Source: Acidobacteriota bacterium (lineage in GTDB: Bacteria > Acidobacteriota > UBA6911 > RPQK01 > JAJDTT01). From it: a DNA stretch of 64,000 nucleotides. A program made the position numbers and the translations under genes. The DNA lies in assembly GCA_028874215.1 (NCBI GenBank), contig JAPPLF010000051.1, positions 23,971-87,970 on the forward strand. The letters run 5' to 3'. Every line of letters starts with the position of its first letter. The first letter of the stretch is position 1. Below, piece after piece: positions 47,401 through 54,588 of this stretch. Below the pieces are notes generated by a model, which saw only the letters and a list, made by a program, of their open reading frames with translations, was not told the DNA's origin and searched no databases.

Positions 47401-48507
47401 ACTCTTATGGACCGCGACCCGCGTCGCCGGCGCACCGCCGACTGGGTCCGGAAGACCAGCGCCTTGTGGTACCTCACCGAGGAGATGGAGATCGAAATCG
47501 TCCCGGGAAACGTCGCCCGCGAGGCGGACGTCCGGCGGTGTGTGGACGAGTTGGATCGACCGCTCAAGGGCGTGTTCCACCTCGCGGGCGCGTTGGACGA
47601 CTGCCTGTTGGCCGACCTGACGCCTGAGTCGCTGGCCAAGGTATTCGCGCCGAAAGCGCGCGGCGCCCTCAATCTCCACAACGCGACAGCCGACTGCCCC
47701 CTGGACCACTTCGTGCTGTTCTCCTCCGTCGCCTCGACCTTCGGCAACCCGGGACAGATCAACTATAGCGCCGCCAATGGGTTCCTGGACAGCTTGGCCG
47801 CCTTCCGCCGCCGCGAAGGGCGGCCCGCGCTCAGCTACAACCTGGCCGCGGTCGCCGAGGCGGGCATGGCTTCGCGCAATCTGCAAGTCCTTCGCCTCAC
47901 GCGGTCGTCGGGCATGCCGCCGGTCAGCGCCGATTTCTCAGTCAGCAATCTGGACTACGCCATGCGCAGTACGGCAGACCGGGATCACCTCATCACCGCC
48001 GTCTTCTCCCGTCCGCCAATGACGGTCGACTCGCCCGACTACATGCGCACCGGACGGTTGCTCAGCAACCCGGACGCATTCTCGGTGGATGTGGGCGGCC
48101 AACTGACGCTCGACACCGTCGTGACGCAGATCGCGGGCAAGGTGGCCGAATTGTGCGGCCACGACGAGGGCGGCCCGGAAGAAACGTTGTCCAGCTTCGG
48201 CCTGACCTCCATCTCGGTCGCCGAGCTCGGAGCGTTCATCCGGATGCAGTTCAACTATCAGGTCAGCGCGCTGGAACTGATGACCACCGCCTCCTCTCTC
48301 TCGCTGGCCCAGGACATCATCCATGGAAAGCACGATGTCGAGGAGGACGAGACCGGAACGGCAGCGGCCGGACGCGACGATGCCGTCCGCGCTGCCGGAC
48401 AGCACGTCCGCCGTGCGCCCTCGGCTTTCGCCAACCGGCTCGAAGACCACTTCCCGCAGGATCCCGGCGTCGAACCGGGCTTCCTGGCGGAACTCGCAAC
48501 TCGCTGA
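41446..48507 (+). CDS. Single-module highly reducing type I polyketide synthase
   Basis: 2353 residues, cytosolic. Domain order is KS about 8-435 (C178 in TACSAS, H322 in EAHATGT, H360 in KSNVGH); AT 535-860 (Ser629 in GHSSGE; AFHS at 740-743 suggests malonyl-CoA); DH 905-1210 (H942, D1119); a degenerate methyltransferase-like part 1260-1385 without a SAM glycine loop; a structural KR-like part 1420-1600; ER 1610-1935 (HSAMGGVGQ); KR 1955-2180 (SGALGGFG, Y2107, LDD motif); and ACP 2220-2295 with the pantetheine serine S2255 in GLTSIS. There is no thioesterase. All reducing domains look intact, so it should build a saturated acyl chain iteratively. The thioester reductase gene 45 bp downstream is the probable release enzyme. 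It is related in layout to the mono-modular PKS/FAS-like enzymes of sponge symbionts and to fungal-type reducing PKS. Confidence 0.93.
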   Translation: MSSHSREDAVAIVGYAYRMPGGIRTDDDFWSLLSEREIVREPITERYGRGYRPIGEFSGPGRFASAYEGLIREEGEKLFDRSLFGMSHHEMLSADPHVRMLLTCTWETCEQAGWDLQSLHNSRTGVFVGAQVPATSNWRRPLGATEFSIASISVAMLANRISYHFNLMGPSLACCTACSASLTALHTALNALRSGDCEQAFVGSANYLGSARLSTGFNALGVISPDGRCHSFDAEANGYMRSEGAFVFAVKPLAAAERDGDPIHAVVESTAINAAGAADGAVGMAAGRYITAPTRHAQVELMRTACARAGRAPQDFDYIEAHATGTVVGDRIEGNAIGEAFGGGRTAPLRVASVKSNVGHMEAAAFTCALLKVVLMMRRRTFAPVSKNYLVPNPEIDFESCPMQVQTGCEPFPDHPVVVGINSFGFGGSNGHCVVREYRPEHRPIWSVPLAREAGFMIPLSARTPGALKQSARKLREALDDREMDLYTLAGNLSRRRTHFAARTSFAARTRKELIEALKGFESDPVPISTVDDGERRIAMVFSGQGTQWAGCGRALYESDPVFRRVIDAIEEHWREHSDISLRDACFSAPQEALNEVQLAQPAIFMLQCALVELFKTWGVYPDCVAGHSSGEVAAAYACGALSLAEATRLVFHRARLQQRTAGSGRMLAIGLDRPGVEELLETLRVALQPGAGGAAHVEIACENAPASTVICGKEAILRPIMEELDRRHLQNRLIPGNIAFHSSAMEPIHENALSALTFLNDCAFDSDLPMVSSVTGVETKKLDNDYWWSNIRRPVRFSAAMETMVRNHRPDVFLEIAPHSALQPTIVQCLEGNAEGPACIPTLIRDTDVCLGFQEALGALFRAGVDLDFAVQFPRPEPIAHLLPGYPRDDQGASDEMSDDEMFLDLGEYAHGPLIGHRVPCEHLLFEARLSERDFPWLAEHRVHHASIMPAAGYIELLLQAFGGHPLHVETLEFLQPCPIGKTPVRLHTELLPVANAPDEFTFTISSRSYEIDAQSEMHSRGKLRLVDSEFPVNVPLRLADIDTTGFEPYYFVGESDFYERIDASLGETFQYGPYFRNIKRVLWEGNSADYLFDVEMDEQLWTTGRQEGYVANPALLDGGLQIFLYHLLRATDIFAMPRRAQGVTFLRPPTGPRLTCYVKKEKDWADVNELGQFTERRGERSGGSIRFYDGDTGGLVACIDAYVSFNSNPRWNDLPRSKHVVSWQPKFVEEAQSLLNVPPGGEIEAAAVIAALEQPAGSPRACHVMEVAGGRTPEQAILNQCLDYMAGGNAQTEYWLVGATQEQVHAHYDAFHGQDSAVRFARLDLASEKAPELDAGLIRPHAAELLMLHDDAATFGPEQWRLLRRLAVPGGLALVVHGNGSSIEPDAGWTTVRAGRRTTLLQAPELDANPPEPRRLAGPRWVIGEPDSLAAEWLGFLDASQAVPISYSELEAGRVGALADRPGAADLEAIDIICGADPEDPTGQQLVTRLVSFVKAVIPFRVEHARRPCRLTVVTRRAVLDVTEPRAGAVWGAFRSISQEIAADVGAEAAIDFRLVDLGAAEDLKTLAWLGECDLRERELAVRGNRVWAPRLIHVRERSPLVPAGENSTYRLTLDNPGQIGGLQMKTCEPVPLGRYDVEVDVAAALNFRDVMVTLGLLPALSYERSALGRSVGIEASGVVRRVGPAVRTCSVGDAVAFTQGGCITNRAVVKDYLVFVKPPSLSMEEAASVLSVYVTAYYSLVYLARLRKGRRVLIHSAMGGVGQAAIALAKHAGAEIYATAGSEGKREQLRGMGVRAAFDSHSFDWYEGVMEATAGEGVDVVLNSLSGRHIALCLEALRPGGWHCEIGKVDIYADNALSLSVFRKNLRFAAIDIDRLMNDDPELARELSQECVNLLDQGAVPPLPVTCFEYGDYAQALRLMTTGRHTGKLVLKAPPEPGAERFPIVDLRPYLDPEATYLVSGALGGFGRLLLPYLAAAGARHVTLMDRDPRRRRTADWVRKTSALWYLTEEMEIEIVPGNVAREADVRRCVDELDRPLKGVFHLAGALDDCLLADLTPESLAKVFAPKARGALNLHNATADCPLDHFVLFSSVASTFGNPGQINYSAANGFLDSLAAFRRREGRPALSYNLAAVAEAGMASRNLQVLRLTRSSGMPPVSADFSVSNLDYAMRSTADRDHLITAVFSRPPMTVDSPDYMRTGRLLSNPDAFSVDVGGQLTLDTVVTQIAGKVAELCGHDEGGPEETLSSFGLTSISVAELGAFIRMQFNYQVSALELMTTASSLSLAQDIIHGKHDVEEDETGTAAAGRDDAVRAAGQHVRRAPSAFANRLEDHFPQDPGVEPGFLAELATR

Positions 48508-48552
48508 AGCCGACAGGCCGGTTCGGAATCCACACCACTTGAGGAACAAGAC

Positions 48553-50619
48553 GTGACTGAATTCTCCTCGCCCGACACCAAAATACCGCCGCTCGTCGGG
48601 ACGCTGCCGCCGCAGTGTCAGAAGGACGTCGAGATCATGCGCCGGTCCATCCGCGCCGCGATCAGACAGGAGCCGCCGGCCGACCCGGTGTCCCCGGCCG
48701 ATTTCCGAGAGGTCTTGCTGACGGGCGCGACCGGCTTCATCGGCCGGTTCTTTCTGCGCGACCTCCTGCAACAGAATCTCCGCCTGGTCGTGCACTGCCT
48801 GGTCCGGGCCGAAAGTGAGGAGCATGGATTCGAGCGCCTGCGCACCGCCCTGCAAGAGGCGGACCTCTGGGAGGACACGTTCGCTCCACGGATTCGCGCG
48901 GTGGCCGGGGACATGGGCCAAGTCCGATTCGGTCTGAGCCAAGCGGATTTCGATGGCTACTGCCGGCGGATCGACGCCGTCTATCATCTTGCAGCCGATA
49001 TCAATCTCTCTTCCTCATACATGGCGATCCGGGAACTCAATACACTCAGTGTCGGCAATTTGATGGAACTCTGTCTGCGCAGGCGCTTCAAGCACCTGTT
49101 CCATGCCTCGACCATGGGCGTGTTTCCGCAGTATTTCTATTCCTTCGCACGCGAATTCAAAGACAGCCCCATCGGCCACCAGGCGCAACCGGATCTCGAC
49201 ATGATGAAGCGAGAGTTTCCGATTGGGTTTTTGGGCTATTCATGGAGCAAGCTGGCATCCGAGCAGGTCCTTCTGTTTGCGCAGCAGGCCGGATTGCCGT
49301 TGGCGATATTCCGGCTGCCGCATGTCAATATCTCCAGTACCGGTTACGTCCGGGCCAACGACCTGGCGGTGAAGATGTTTGCTGCCGCGCTGGAGGCCGA
49401 AACCATACCGGAAGGGCTCACCTTTCGATCCGGCCACGAGGCGGTCGATACGCTGAGCCGGGCCTGCACGGCCATCTCCTTGAATCCCGAACGGCGTTTC
49501 ACCATCTACCATTGCTGCAACCCCCAACTGGATTATTACGACCTCGAATTCGCCGATTTCGGGACCTATTTGCCGCAGGTTTCCTACGAGTCGTTCAAGC
49601 GCGCCTGCCAGGCCATGGAGAACTCGGCCCTTCACGGACAATGGGCGGTGCTCGATCATTTTGCGAAGTATTGGTTCAGCCAGGACAAACCGCAGCACAG
49701 GTTGCCCATTTCGGACCGTGCGCTCCGGGAGGACTGTCCGCACCGGATCCAATGGCCGGGGGTGATGACCAAGCTTCGGCACTCCTACCAGTGGGTCATG
49801 GACCACCAATCGCAATGGCCCCATCCCATTTCACAGGGCCGCCTGGACTTCGACGGCCTGATCTCACGGGCGGAGCGCTACGCCGAGGACAACGGAGTCT
49901 CTTTCGATCAGGCGTATCCCCCCTGGATGTGTCGAAACCTGGAGCAATTGGTACGCGCTGTGCGAACTTCCGAGGTCAGACTGCTGGAGGACAAGCTTCC
50001 TGGGCTGGTCTTCGACTTCGGCCGTCTCTTGCGAAACAACGCCGCGTTTGCCCGGGAACGGATGCAGTACCCGGAAATCGAAAGGGAGGGGATCACGCGG
50101 CCGGTGTTCATCGTCGGGATCAACCGAACCGGCACCACCTACCTGCATCGCCTCATGGCGCGGGACCCGAGATTCTGGTCGTTGCGGGGTTATGAGTACG
50201 CCGAGCCGGTCTTGTCAAAGGAGGAATACGCCACGATCGGGGGTACAGGGGACGACCCCCGCCGGGCGCGGGTCGAGGAAATGCTCGAATCGTCCCGGGT
50301 GGTCGAAGTCTTCAAAGGGGTTCACGACTTCGACGTCGACGAACCGGCAGAGGACTTCCCGATCTTGAACATGGCCTTCGGCGCATGGACCTCCACCGTT
50401 CGATTTCATATTCCCGAATTCGGCCGGTGGCTGGCCGCCACCGGTTCGCGGCACGCCTATGCCCACCACCACCGATATCATGCAGCACTACAATTGGCAG
50501 CGTCGCCAACGACAGCCTGGCCACCACGGCCAATGGTTGTTCAAGATGCCCTTTCACCTCATGGAGCTGGAGACCCTGGTCGAGACCTATCCGGACGCCC
50601 TGTTCATCCAGACGCATAG
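48553..50619 (+). CDS. Thioester reductase fused to sulfotransferase, frame disrupted near the end
   Basis: The GTG start has GAGGA upstream. Residues 50-350 are a Male-sterility/thioester-reductase-type SDR (PF07993): LLTGATGFIG (56-64), AAD in YHLAADINL, HASTMGVF and the YSWSK catalytic pair (Y229, K233). Such domains reductively release carrier-bound acyl chains as aldehydes or alcohols. A linker (about 350-515) leads to a sulfotransferase (PF13469 type) with the PAPS-binding RPVFIVGINRTGTTYLHRL (516-533). After AYAHHHR the frame leaves homology: the continuation is found in the next frame from about 50473, and the residues after that point here (to 50619) are spurious. One extra base near 50473-50478 would explain it. 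The gene follows the PKS by 45 bp. Confidence 0.82.
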   Translation: MTEFSSPDTKIPPLVGTLPPQCQKDVEIMRRSIRAAIRQEPPADPVSPADFREVLLTGATGFIGRFFLRDLLQQNLRLVVHCLVRAESEEHGFERLRTALQEADLWEDTFAPRIRAVAGDMGQVRFGLSQADFDGYCRRIDAVYHLAADINLSSSYMAIRELNTLSVGNLMELCLRRRFKHLFHASTMGVFPQYFYSFAREFKDSPIGHQAQPDLDMMKREFPIGFLGYSWSKLASEQVLLFAQQAGLPLAIFRLPHVNISSTGYVRANDLAVKMFAAALEAETIPEGLTFRSGHEAVDTLSRACTAISLNPERRFTIYHCCNPQLDYYDLEFADFGTYLPQVSYESFKRACQAMENSALHGQWAVLDHFAKYWFSQDKPQHRLPISDRALREDCPHRIQWPGVMTKLRHSYQWVMDHQSQWPHPISQGRLDFDGLISRAERYAEDNGVSFDQAYPPWMCRNLEQLVRAVRTSEVRLLEDKLPGLVFDFGRLLRNNAAFARERMQYPEIEREGITRPVFIVGINRTGTTYLHRLMARDPRFWSLRGYEYAEPVLSKEEYATIGGTGDDPRRARVEEMLESSRVVEVFKGVHDFDVDEPAEDFPILNMAFGAWTSTVRFHIPEFGRWLAATGSRHAYAHHHRYHAALQLAASPTTAWPPRPMVVQDALSPHGAGDPGRDLSGRPVHPDA

Positions 50620-51058
50620 AAGCCCCAGCCAGTTCATGGGGTCCTGGAGCAGCTTTGTGGAAAAGGCCCGCTCACTATCCGTCCATCCGCAGCCGCGGGA
50701 AAGCCTCGGTCCGGAGTTATTGGCATTTATGAGCGGAATGATGGAAAGGGGCGTGAATTTCCGGGAAGCCCATCCCGAACTGGAACATCGCTGGATGGAC
50801 GTGAACTACGTCGATCTGGTGGAGGATCCGCTGGCCGTGGTGCACAGCATCTACGAGCGGTTCAACTGGCCATTGAAACAGTCGGTCCTGAACACCATGG
50901 ACGATTGGCTTTTCCAGCAAGCGCAGTATCGCCGCAATCAGCCGAAACACCGCTACGATCTGGCGGACTACGGCTTGACGTCCGAGGAGGTCAACGCTGC
51001 TTTTTCGGGATACTGGGACTTTCTCACGCGCAGGGGAATTCGCAAACCCGATGCGTGA
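50459..51058 (+). CDS. C-terminal part of the sulfotransferase, in the shifted frame
   Basis: This frame completes the sulfotransferase: IMQHYNWQRRQR, QWLFKMPFHLMELETLVETYPDALFIQTHRSPSQFMGSWSSF (the 3'-phosphate-binding HR.P..S block) and HRWMDVNYVDLVEDPLAVVHSIYERF are normal downstream blocks of PF13469 enzymes. The ATG at 50459 has no ribosome site and lies inside the conserved domain, so this is not an independent gene. Joined to the preceding frame by removing one base around 50476, it gives a protein of about 830 residues ending normally at 51058. Confidence 0.75.
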   Translation: MPTTTDIMQHYNWQRRQRQPGHHGQWLFKMPFHLMELETLVETYPDALFIQTHRSPSQFMGSWSSFVEKARSLSVHPQPRESLGPELLAFMSGMMERGVNFREAHPELEHRWMDVNYVDLVEDPLAVVHSIYERFNWPLKQSVLNTMDDWLFQQAQYRRNQPKHRYDLADYGLTSEEVNAAFSGYWDFLTRRGIRKPDA

Positions 51059-51123
51059 TCCGGAGGCGCAAGCGCCGTTCCACGGCGTTTCAAATCACTT
51101 CGGCGCGACCGGCAGCGTTGCCG

Positions 51124-51771
51124 TTAGTCCGTCTTTGCGATGACCTCGTCCAACGCCTTCTCAGCCGAGCTGAACATCTCCTCAAGAATCTTTTGGCGCC
51201 GGGTCCTCAAACGCTCGACGAACCGCCACAGGGCATTCGTAATTCCGGCGATCGCCGCCTCCCGTGCCTGGAGGGAGAGGGTTCGGTCGTGCTTGTATTC
51301 GTATTTTTCGATCGTGAAATTGGCAATATCCCGGATGTTCTCTCCGACGATATCGAAGTTGACCGAGCGCTTCGTTGGGATGGTGCTGGCCGCCTGAGTT
51401 GCCGCCCGGTCGCTTTCGAAGCCGGTCACCCCCGTGATGGCTTCGATTGCCGCCCCCTGAGATTCGTGAAGCGGGATAATCTGATCAAAGCCGCTGACGG
51501 TGACGATGTCGCGGATCGAACTGGAGAGGTTGCAGATGCCGAAGGCCTTTCCCGGTTCGTTGAACTTCTTGGCAATGACCAGGCAGACGCGAAGTCCCGC
51601 GCTGCTGATGTAGCCCAATCGTGCAAAATCCAGAATCAGGGCGCCCTCTTCGGGATCGATACCGGACTCCAGGATGTTTTGGCATTCGAGATAGTTGGTT
51701 CCGTCAATGCGTCCGACCGGCATCGCGATCAGAATTCCTGATCTCCGGCTCCATTTGATTAATGGTGGCAT
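51124..51771 (-). CDS. STAS-domain protein (anti-sigma-factor-antagonist-like) with C-terminal extension
   Basis: 215 residues. The first 110 form a STAS domain, ILIAMPVGRIDGTNYLECQNIL and ALILDFARLGYISSAGLRVCLVIAKKF, with the SSAG serines at the usual phosphorylation site of SpoIIAA-type antagonists. Residues 125-215 are a helical extension (NFDIVGENIRDIANFTIEKYEY, RRQKILEEMFSSAEKALDEVI) not typical of the family. AAGGAG six bases upstream of the ATG at 51771 decides the start. It may act in a partner-switch regulatory circuit. It is convergent with the sulfotransferase gene and divergent from the PhyH gene. Confidence 0.85.
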   Translation of the reverse strand: MPPLIKWSRRSGILIAMPVGRIDGTNYLECQNILESGIDPEEGALILDFARLGYISSAGLRVCLVIAKKFNEPGKAFGICNLSSSIRDIVTVSGFDQIIPLHESQGAAIEAITGVTGFESDRAATQAASTIPTKRSVNFDIVGENIRDIANFTIEKYEYKHDRTLSLQAREAAIAGITNALWRFVERLRTRRQKILEEMFSSAEKALDEVIAKTD

Positions 51772-51979
51772 GGTTTTCTCCTTGAAGTCTTCGGGGTTAG
51801 ATACGATCACATCATAGCACCTGCCCCGGCCGACTCATACCCACAATCGAGCCCGACGCCAAGCGGAATCCGCAGCGCTTGTCTGCCGTGTCCGGTTCTG
51901 ATATCGAATGGATGTCCGGCACGAGAGTCATTTCCTTCGATGTGCCACGGGCGCGCGAGTCGCCGGGGAGTTGGACAGA

Positions 51980-52825
51980 GTGGAACCCAGTTGTCTCGAC
52001 TATCGCCTCACCGCGAAGGAACGACGAAAGTTCGAACAGGAGGGTTATTTCATCGTTCCCGATGCCCTGCCGGCGTCGTTGGTCGGCGATCTGGCGGCGG
52101 TAGTCGACCGGCTCGATTGCCGGCATCGCCAGACAAACGGCATTGATGCCGGAGAGATGATCCATATCCTGGATTTCATCGGACGCGACGACCTGTTCCT
52201 CCGGTTGCTGGATTGGCCCCTGACGTTTCCCAAGGTGTGGGGGATCCTCGGCTGGAACATCCAGCTCTACCACACCGACATGGTCATTACCCCGCCCGGA
52301 AGGGTTCGACCGCCCGGGAAGAAACGGCTGGAGTGGCACCAGGACAGCGGCCGCCTGAACCTGGAATTGGAAGGTGACCCGCGGCCCAGGGTTTCGCTGA
52401 AGATCGGCTTCTTCCTCACGGACACGTCGCAACCCGGTTGCGGCAACTTCACCATCGTGCCCGGAAGCCACCGCCGCAACCGATTGCCCCTGCCTGACGA
52501 CGGTGTCTCCGACCCGCCCGATGCCCTGACCGTCTGCGTCCCGCCGGGGACTGCGGTCTTCTTCGACCGGCGGCTCTGGCACTCGGGTAGTCCCAACGAT
52601 TCGGACTGGACGCGGAAAGTCCTGTTCTACGGTTACAGCTACCGCTGGCTCAGGCCGCGGGACGACATGACCGTGGATCACCTGATGGATCGCTGCGGCC
52701 CCATTCGCCGGCAGCTCCTGGGCGCCGGCACCGGCGGCATGGGTTACACCTCGCCCGGACCCGAGGATGTTCCCCTCAAGGCCTGGATGGAACGGCATCT
52801 GCCGCCGGAGGCCGTGCCCGATTAG
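51980..52825 (+). CDS. Phytanoyl-CoA dioxygenase (PhyH) family oxygenase
   Basis: 281 residues from a GTG with GGGGAG nine bases upstream (an ATG at 51908 would add 24 unrelated residues). EQEGYFIVPDALP is the family start; the 2-His-1-Asp iron ligands are in EWHQDSG (H120, D122) and LWHSGSPN (H201), and the 2-oxoglutarate-binding part is nearby. These Fe(II)/2-oxoglutarate enzymes hydroxylate or halogenate small molecules and acyl chains. Its position beside the PKS-reductase-sulfotransferase genes makes tailoring of that product plausible, but PhyH genes are also numerous in such genomes. Confidence 0.87.
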   Translation: MEPSCLDYRLTAKERRKFEQEGYFIVPDALPASLVGDLAAVVDRLDCRHRQTNGIDAGEMIHILDFIGRDDLFLRLLDWPLTFPKVWGILGWNIQLYHTDMVITPPGRVRPPGKKRLEWHQDSGRLNLELEGDPRPRVSLKIGFFLTDTSQPGCGNFTIVPGSHRRNRLPLPDDGVSDPPDALTVCVPPGTAVFFDRRLWHSGSPNDSDWTRKVLFYGYSYRWLRPRDDMTVDHLMDRCGPIRRQLLGAGTGGMGYTSPGPEDVPLKAWMERHLPPEAVPD

Positions 52826-52872
52826 CTGTTGCCCGGCCGCGGGACGCTGGCGAAGGTCGTAGTGAAAGGGTA

Positions 52873-53129
52873 GGGGATTATAAAGACAGTTTGACGTCCC
52901 TGATAGTGACGCCCCCATGGGGTATACTGTCCGCGGAGTAATTGGCACTATTCAGTTCCTGGGGCATGAAGGCGGATGAGAAGATGGATTTTGCTTCGCC
53001 AGTTCCGCCAGTCCCGAAACGAAACACACACGGCCGGGGATATTGCCGTGGGCGGCAGAACGTGGGGCGTTGGCCCGAGCGTGCCGCCGGAACTGTAGAG
53101 GCTGGGGTCAACCAGTCTTTATAATCCCC
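52873..53129. mobile_element. 257-bp MITE-like element with perfect 8-bp target duplication
   Basis: The ends are 15-bp perfect inverted repeats GGGGATTATAAAGAC (52873-52887) and its complement (53115-53129), with partial identity continuing to about 24 bp (TTGAC). Immediately outside lie identical AAAGGGTA octamers (52865-52872 and 53130-53137), a target-site duplication. No transposase is encoded. An 8-bp duplication occurs in several IS groups (for example IS66, ISL3, IS1595, some IS256), so the parental family cannot be named. Confidence 0.8.
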
Positions 53130-53234
53130 AAAGGGTATACTGTCGGTTATCGTGTCGACGGCGCTGCTCGTGCCCGAGTAACGTGATCCGTCGGACCGCG
53201 TGAAGGCAAAGGACGTTTTCTCCGGGGATTGACC

Positions 53235-54578
53235 ATGTTGCAAAATCGTCGATCATTTCTGAGGGCCGCCGGGGTGGGCCTGGCTCTCCCGTGGCTGGAG
53301 TCGATTCCCGGCGTGGTGGCCGCGCCGGCGGGAGACGTTGCGGCCGGAGTCCCAATCCGGTTCCTGGCGACTTTCTTTCCCCTGGGCGTCAATACACATG
53401 AATGGGGCGCCTCCGGAGAGGGTTCGACCCTCGCCCTCAAGCCGACCCTGGAGCCCCTCCGGCCGATCCAGCACAAGGTCAACATCCTGCAGGATCTTTC
53501 CCATCCCCACTTGAAGAAGCTGAGGGGACACGCCGGGAAGGTGGCCTCCTTGTACACCGGCGAGCCGGGCGGACGGGACCACAGCCGTGCCGGGATCTCC
53601 ATCGATCAGCACATCGCCAAACGGATCGGGCACCAGACCGAGTTTCCGTCTATGGCGCTGGGCATCGCACCCTCCAGAAACCGCCGCGGGTTCTACGACT
53701 CCGCCGTTTCCTGGGTGAGCGCCGACAAGCCCTTGGCCAAGGAGATCGATCCGGCCATGACCTTCGACGCCCTCTTCGGCGACAAGTCGTGGCTGAAGCG
53801 GGACCGGAGCGTTCTGGATCTGGTCCTGGATCAGGCCAAGACTCTGGAGCAGCGTCTGAGCGCCCAGGACAGCCAGACCCTGTCGGAGTACTTCCAGGGC
53901 ATTCGGGAGTTGGAGCAGCGCATCGCCCGCCTCGACCGGGACAAGGCCGATTGGCAGCGACAGCAGCAGTCGGAAGCCGGCTCAATCTCCCGCCGCTTTC
54001 ATCCGGAAGATCCCCGGGGGGCGGGGGAGACGCCCGACTTCGCCCTCTATCAGCCGGAGAACTTCCGTGAGCACACCCGGCTCATGCTGGACCTGATCGT
54101 GCTGGCGCTACGGATGGACAAGACCCGGGTCGTGAGCTTCATGTTCGACAGCTACGGACCCAAGTACAGCGACTTCAGCTTCATTCCCGGAGTGCGGGGA
54201 GAATGGCACGCCCTGAGCCACCACAAGGAGACCCCCAGCTCTCTGCACCAGTACCACCTCATCAACCGCTGGCATGTCTCCGAGTACACCTATCTGCTCC
54301 AAAAGATGGACGAGGTGAGGGAAGGGGAGGGAACCCTGCTGGATCATTCCATGGTCATGATCGGCTCCGGCATGTGGGACGGGAACCGCCACACCTGCGA
54401 ACAGTATCCGATCCTGTTGGGCGGCAGCGCGGGCGGCCGGATCAAGACCGGCCGAGCCATCGATTTCCAGGGCGGATCCATGTCCGGACTCTTCCTGTCG
54501 CTGGCCGAGAACATGGGAGCGCCCATGGACCGGTTCAAGGAAGCCACCGAGTCTCTCGGTTCCACGCTTTCCGGTTGA
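53235..54578 (+). CDS. DUF1552 protein
   Basis: About 447 residues. A leader (RRSFLRAAGVGLALPWLESI) of Tat type precedes the DUF1552 body: RFLATFFPLGVNTHEWGASGEG, LSHPHLKKLRGHAGKVASLYTG, AGISIDQHIAKRIG and GEWHALSHHKETPSSLHQYHLINRWHVSEYTYLLQKMDE, then LLDHSMVMIGSGMWDGNRHT. Like DUF1501 it is related to the alkaline-phosphatase/sulfatase fold, with unknown activity. It is the usual partner of the DUF1592 gene that starts 10 bp downstream. The MITE ends about 100 bp upstream, in its presumed promoter region. Confidence 0.92.
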   Translation: MLQNRRSFLRAAGVGLALPWLESIPGVVAAPAGDVAAGVPIRFLATFFPLGVNTHEWGASGEGSTLALKPTLEPLRPIQHKVNILQDLSHPHLKKLRGHAGKVASLYTGEPGGRDHSRAGISIDQHIAKRIGHQTEFPSMALGIAPSRNRRGFYDSAVSWVSADKPLAKEIDPAMTFDALFGDKSWLKRDRSVLDLVLDQAKTLEQRLSAQDSQTLSEYFQGIRELEQRIARLDRDKADWQRQQQSEAGSISRRFHPEDPRGAGETPDFALYQPENFREHTRLMLDLIVLALRMDKTRVVSFMFDSYGPKYSDFSFIPGVRGEWHALSHHKETPSSLHQYHLINRWHVSEYTYLLQKMDEVREGEGTLLDHSMVMIGSGMWDGNRHTCEQYPILLGGSAGGRIKTGRAIDFQGGSMSGLFLSLAENMGAPMDRFKEATESLGSTLSG

Positions 54579-54588
54579 GGAGGCCGTC

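Noticed and set aside
50459..50490. Programmed ribosomal frameshift in the reductase-sulfotransferase gene
   Set aside because: No slippery heptamer or downstream stem was recognised at the junction; a simple one-base insertion explains the sequence.
48553..51058. CurM-like sulfotransferase-thioesterase alkene formation
   Set aside because: There is no thioesterase domain in the PKS or in the fusion; the release domain is a reductase, so decarboxylative alkene formation cannot be claimed.
52878..53243. 121-codon minus-strand frame across the MITE
   Set aside because: It spans both inverted repeats and flanking DNA and shows no transposase-like motif, so it is a chance frame.
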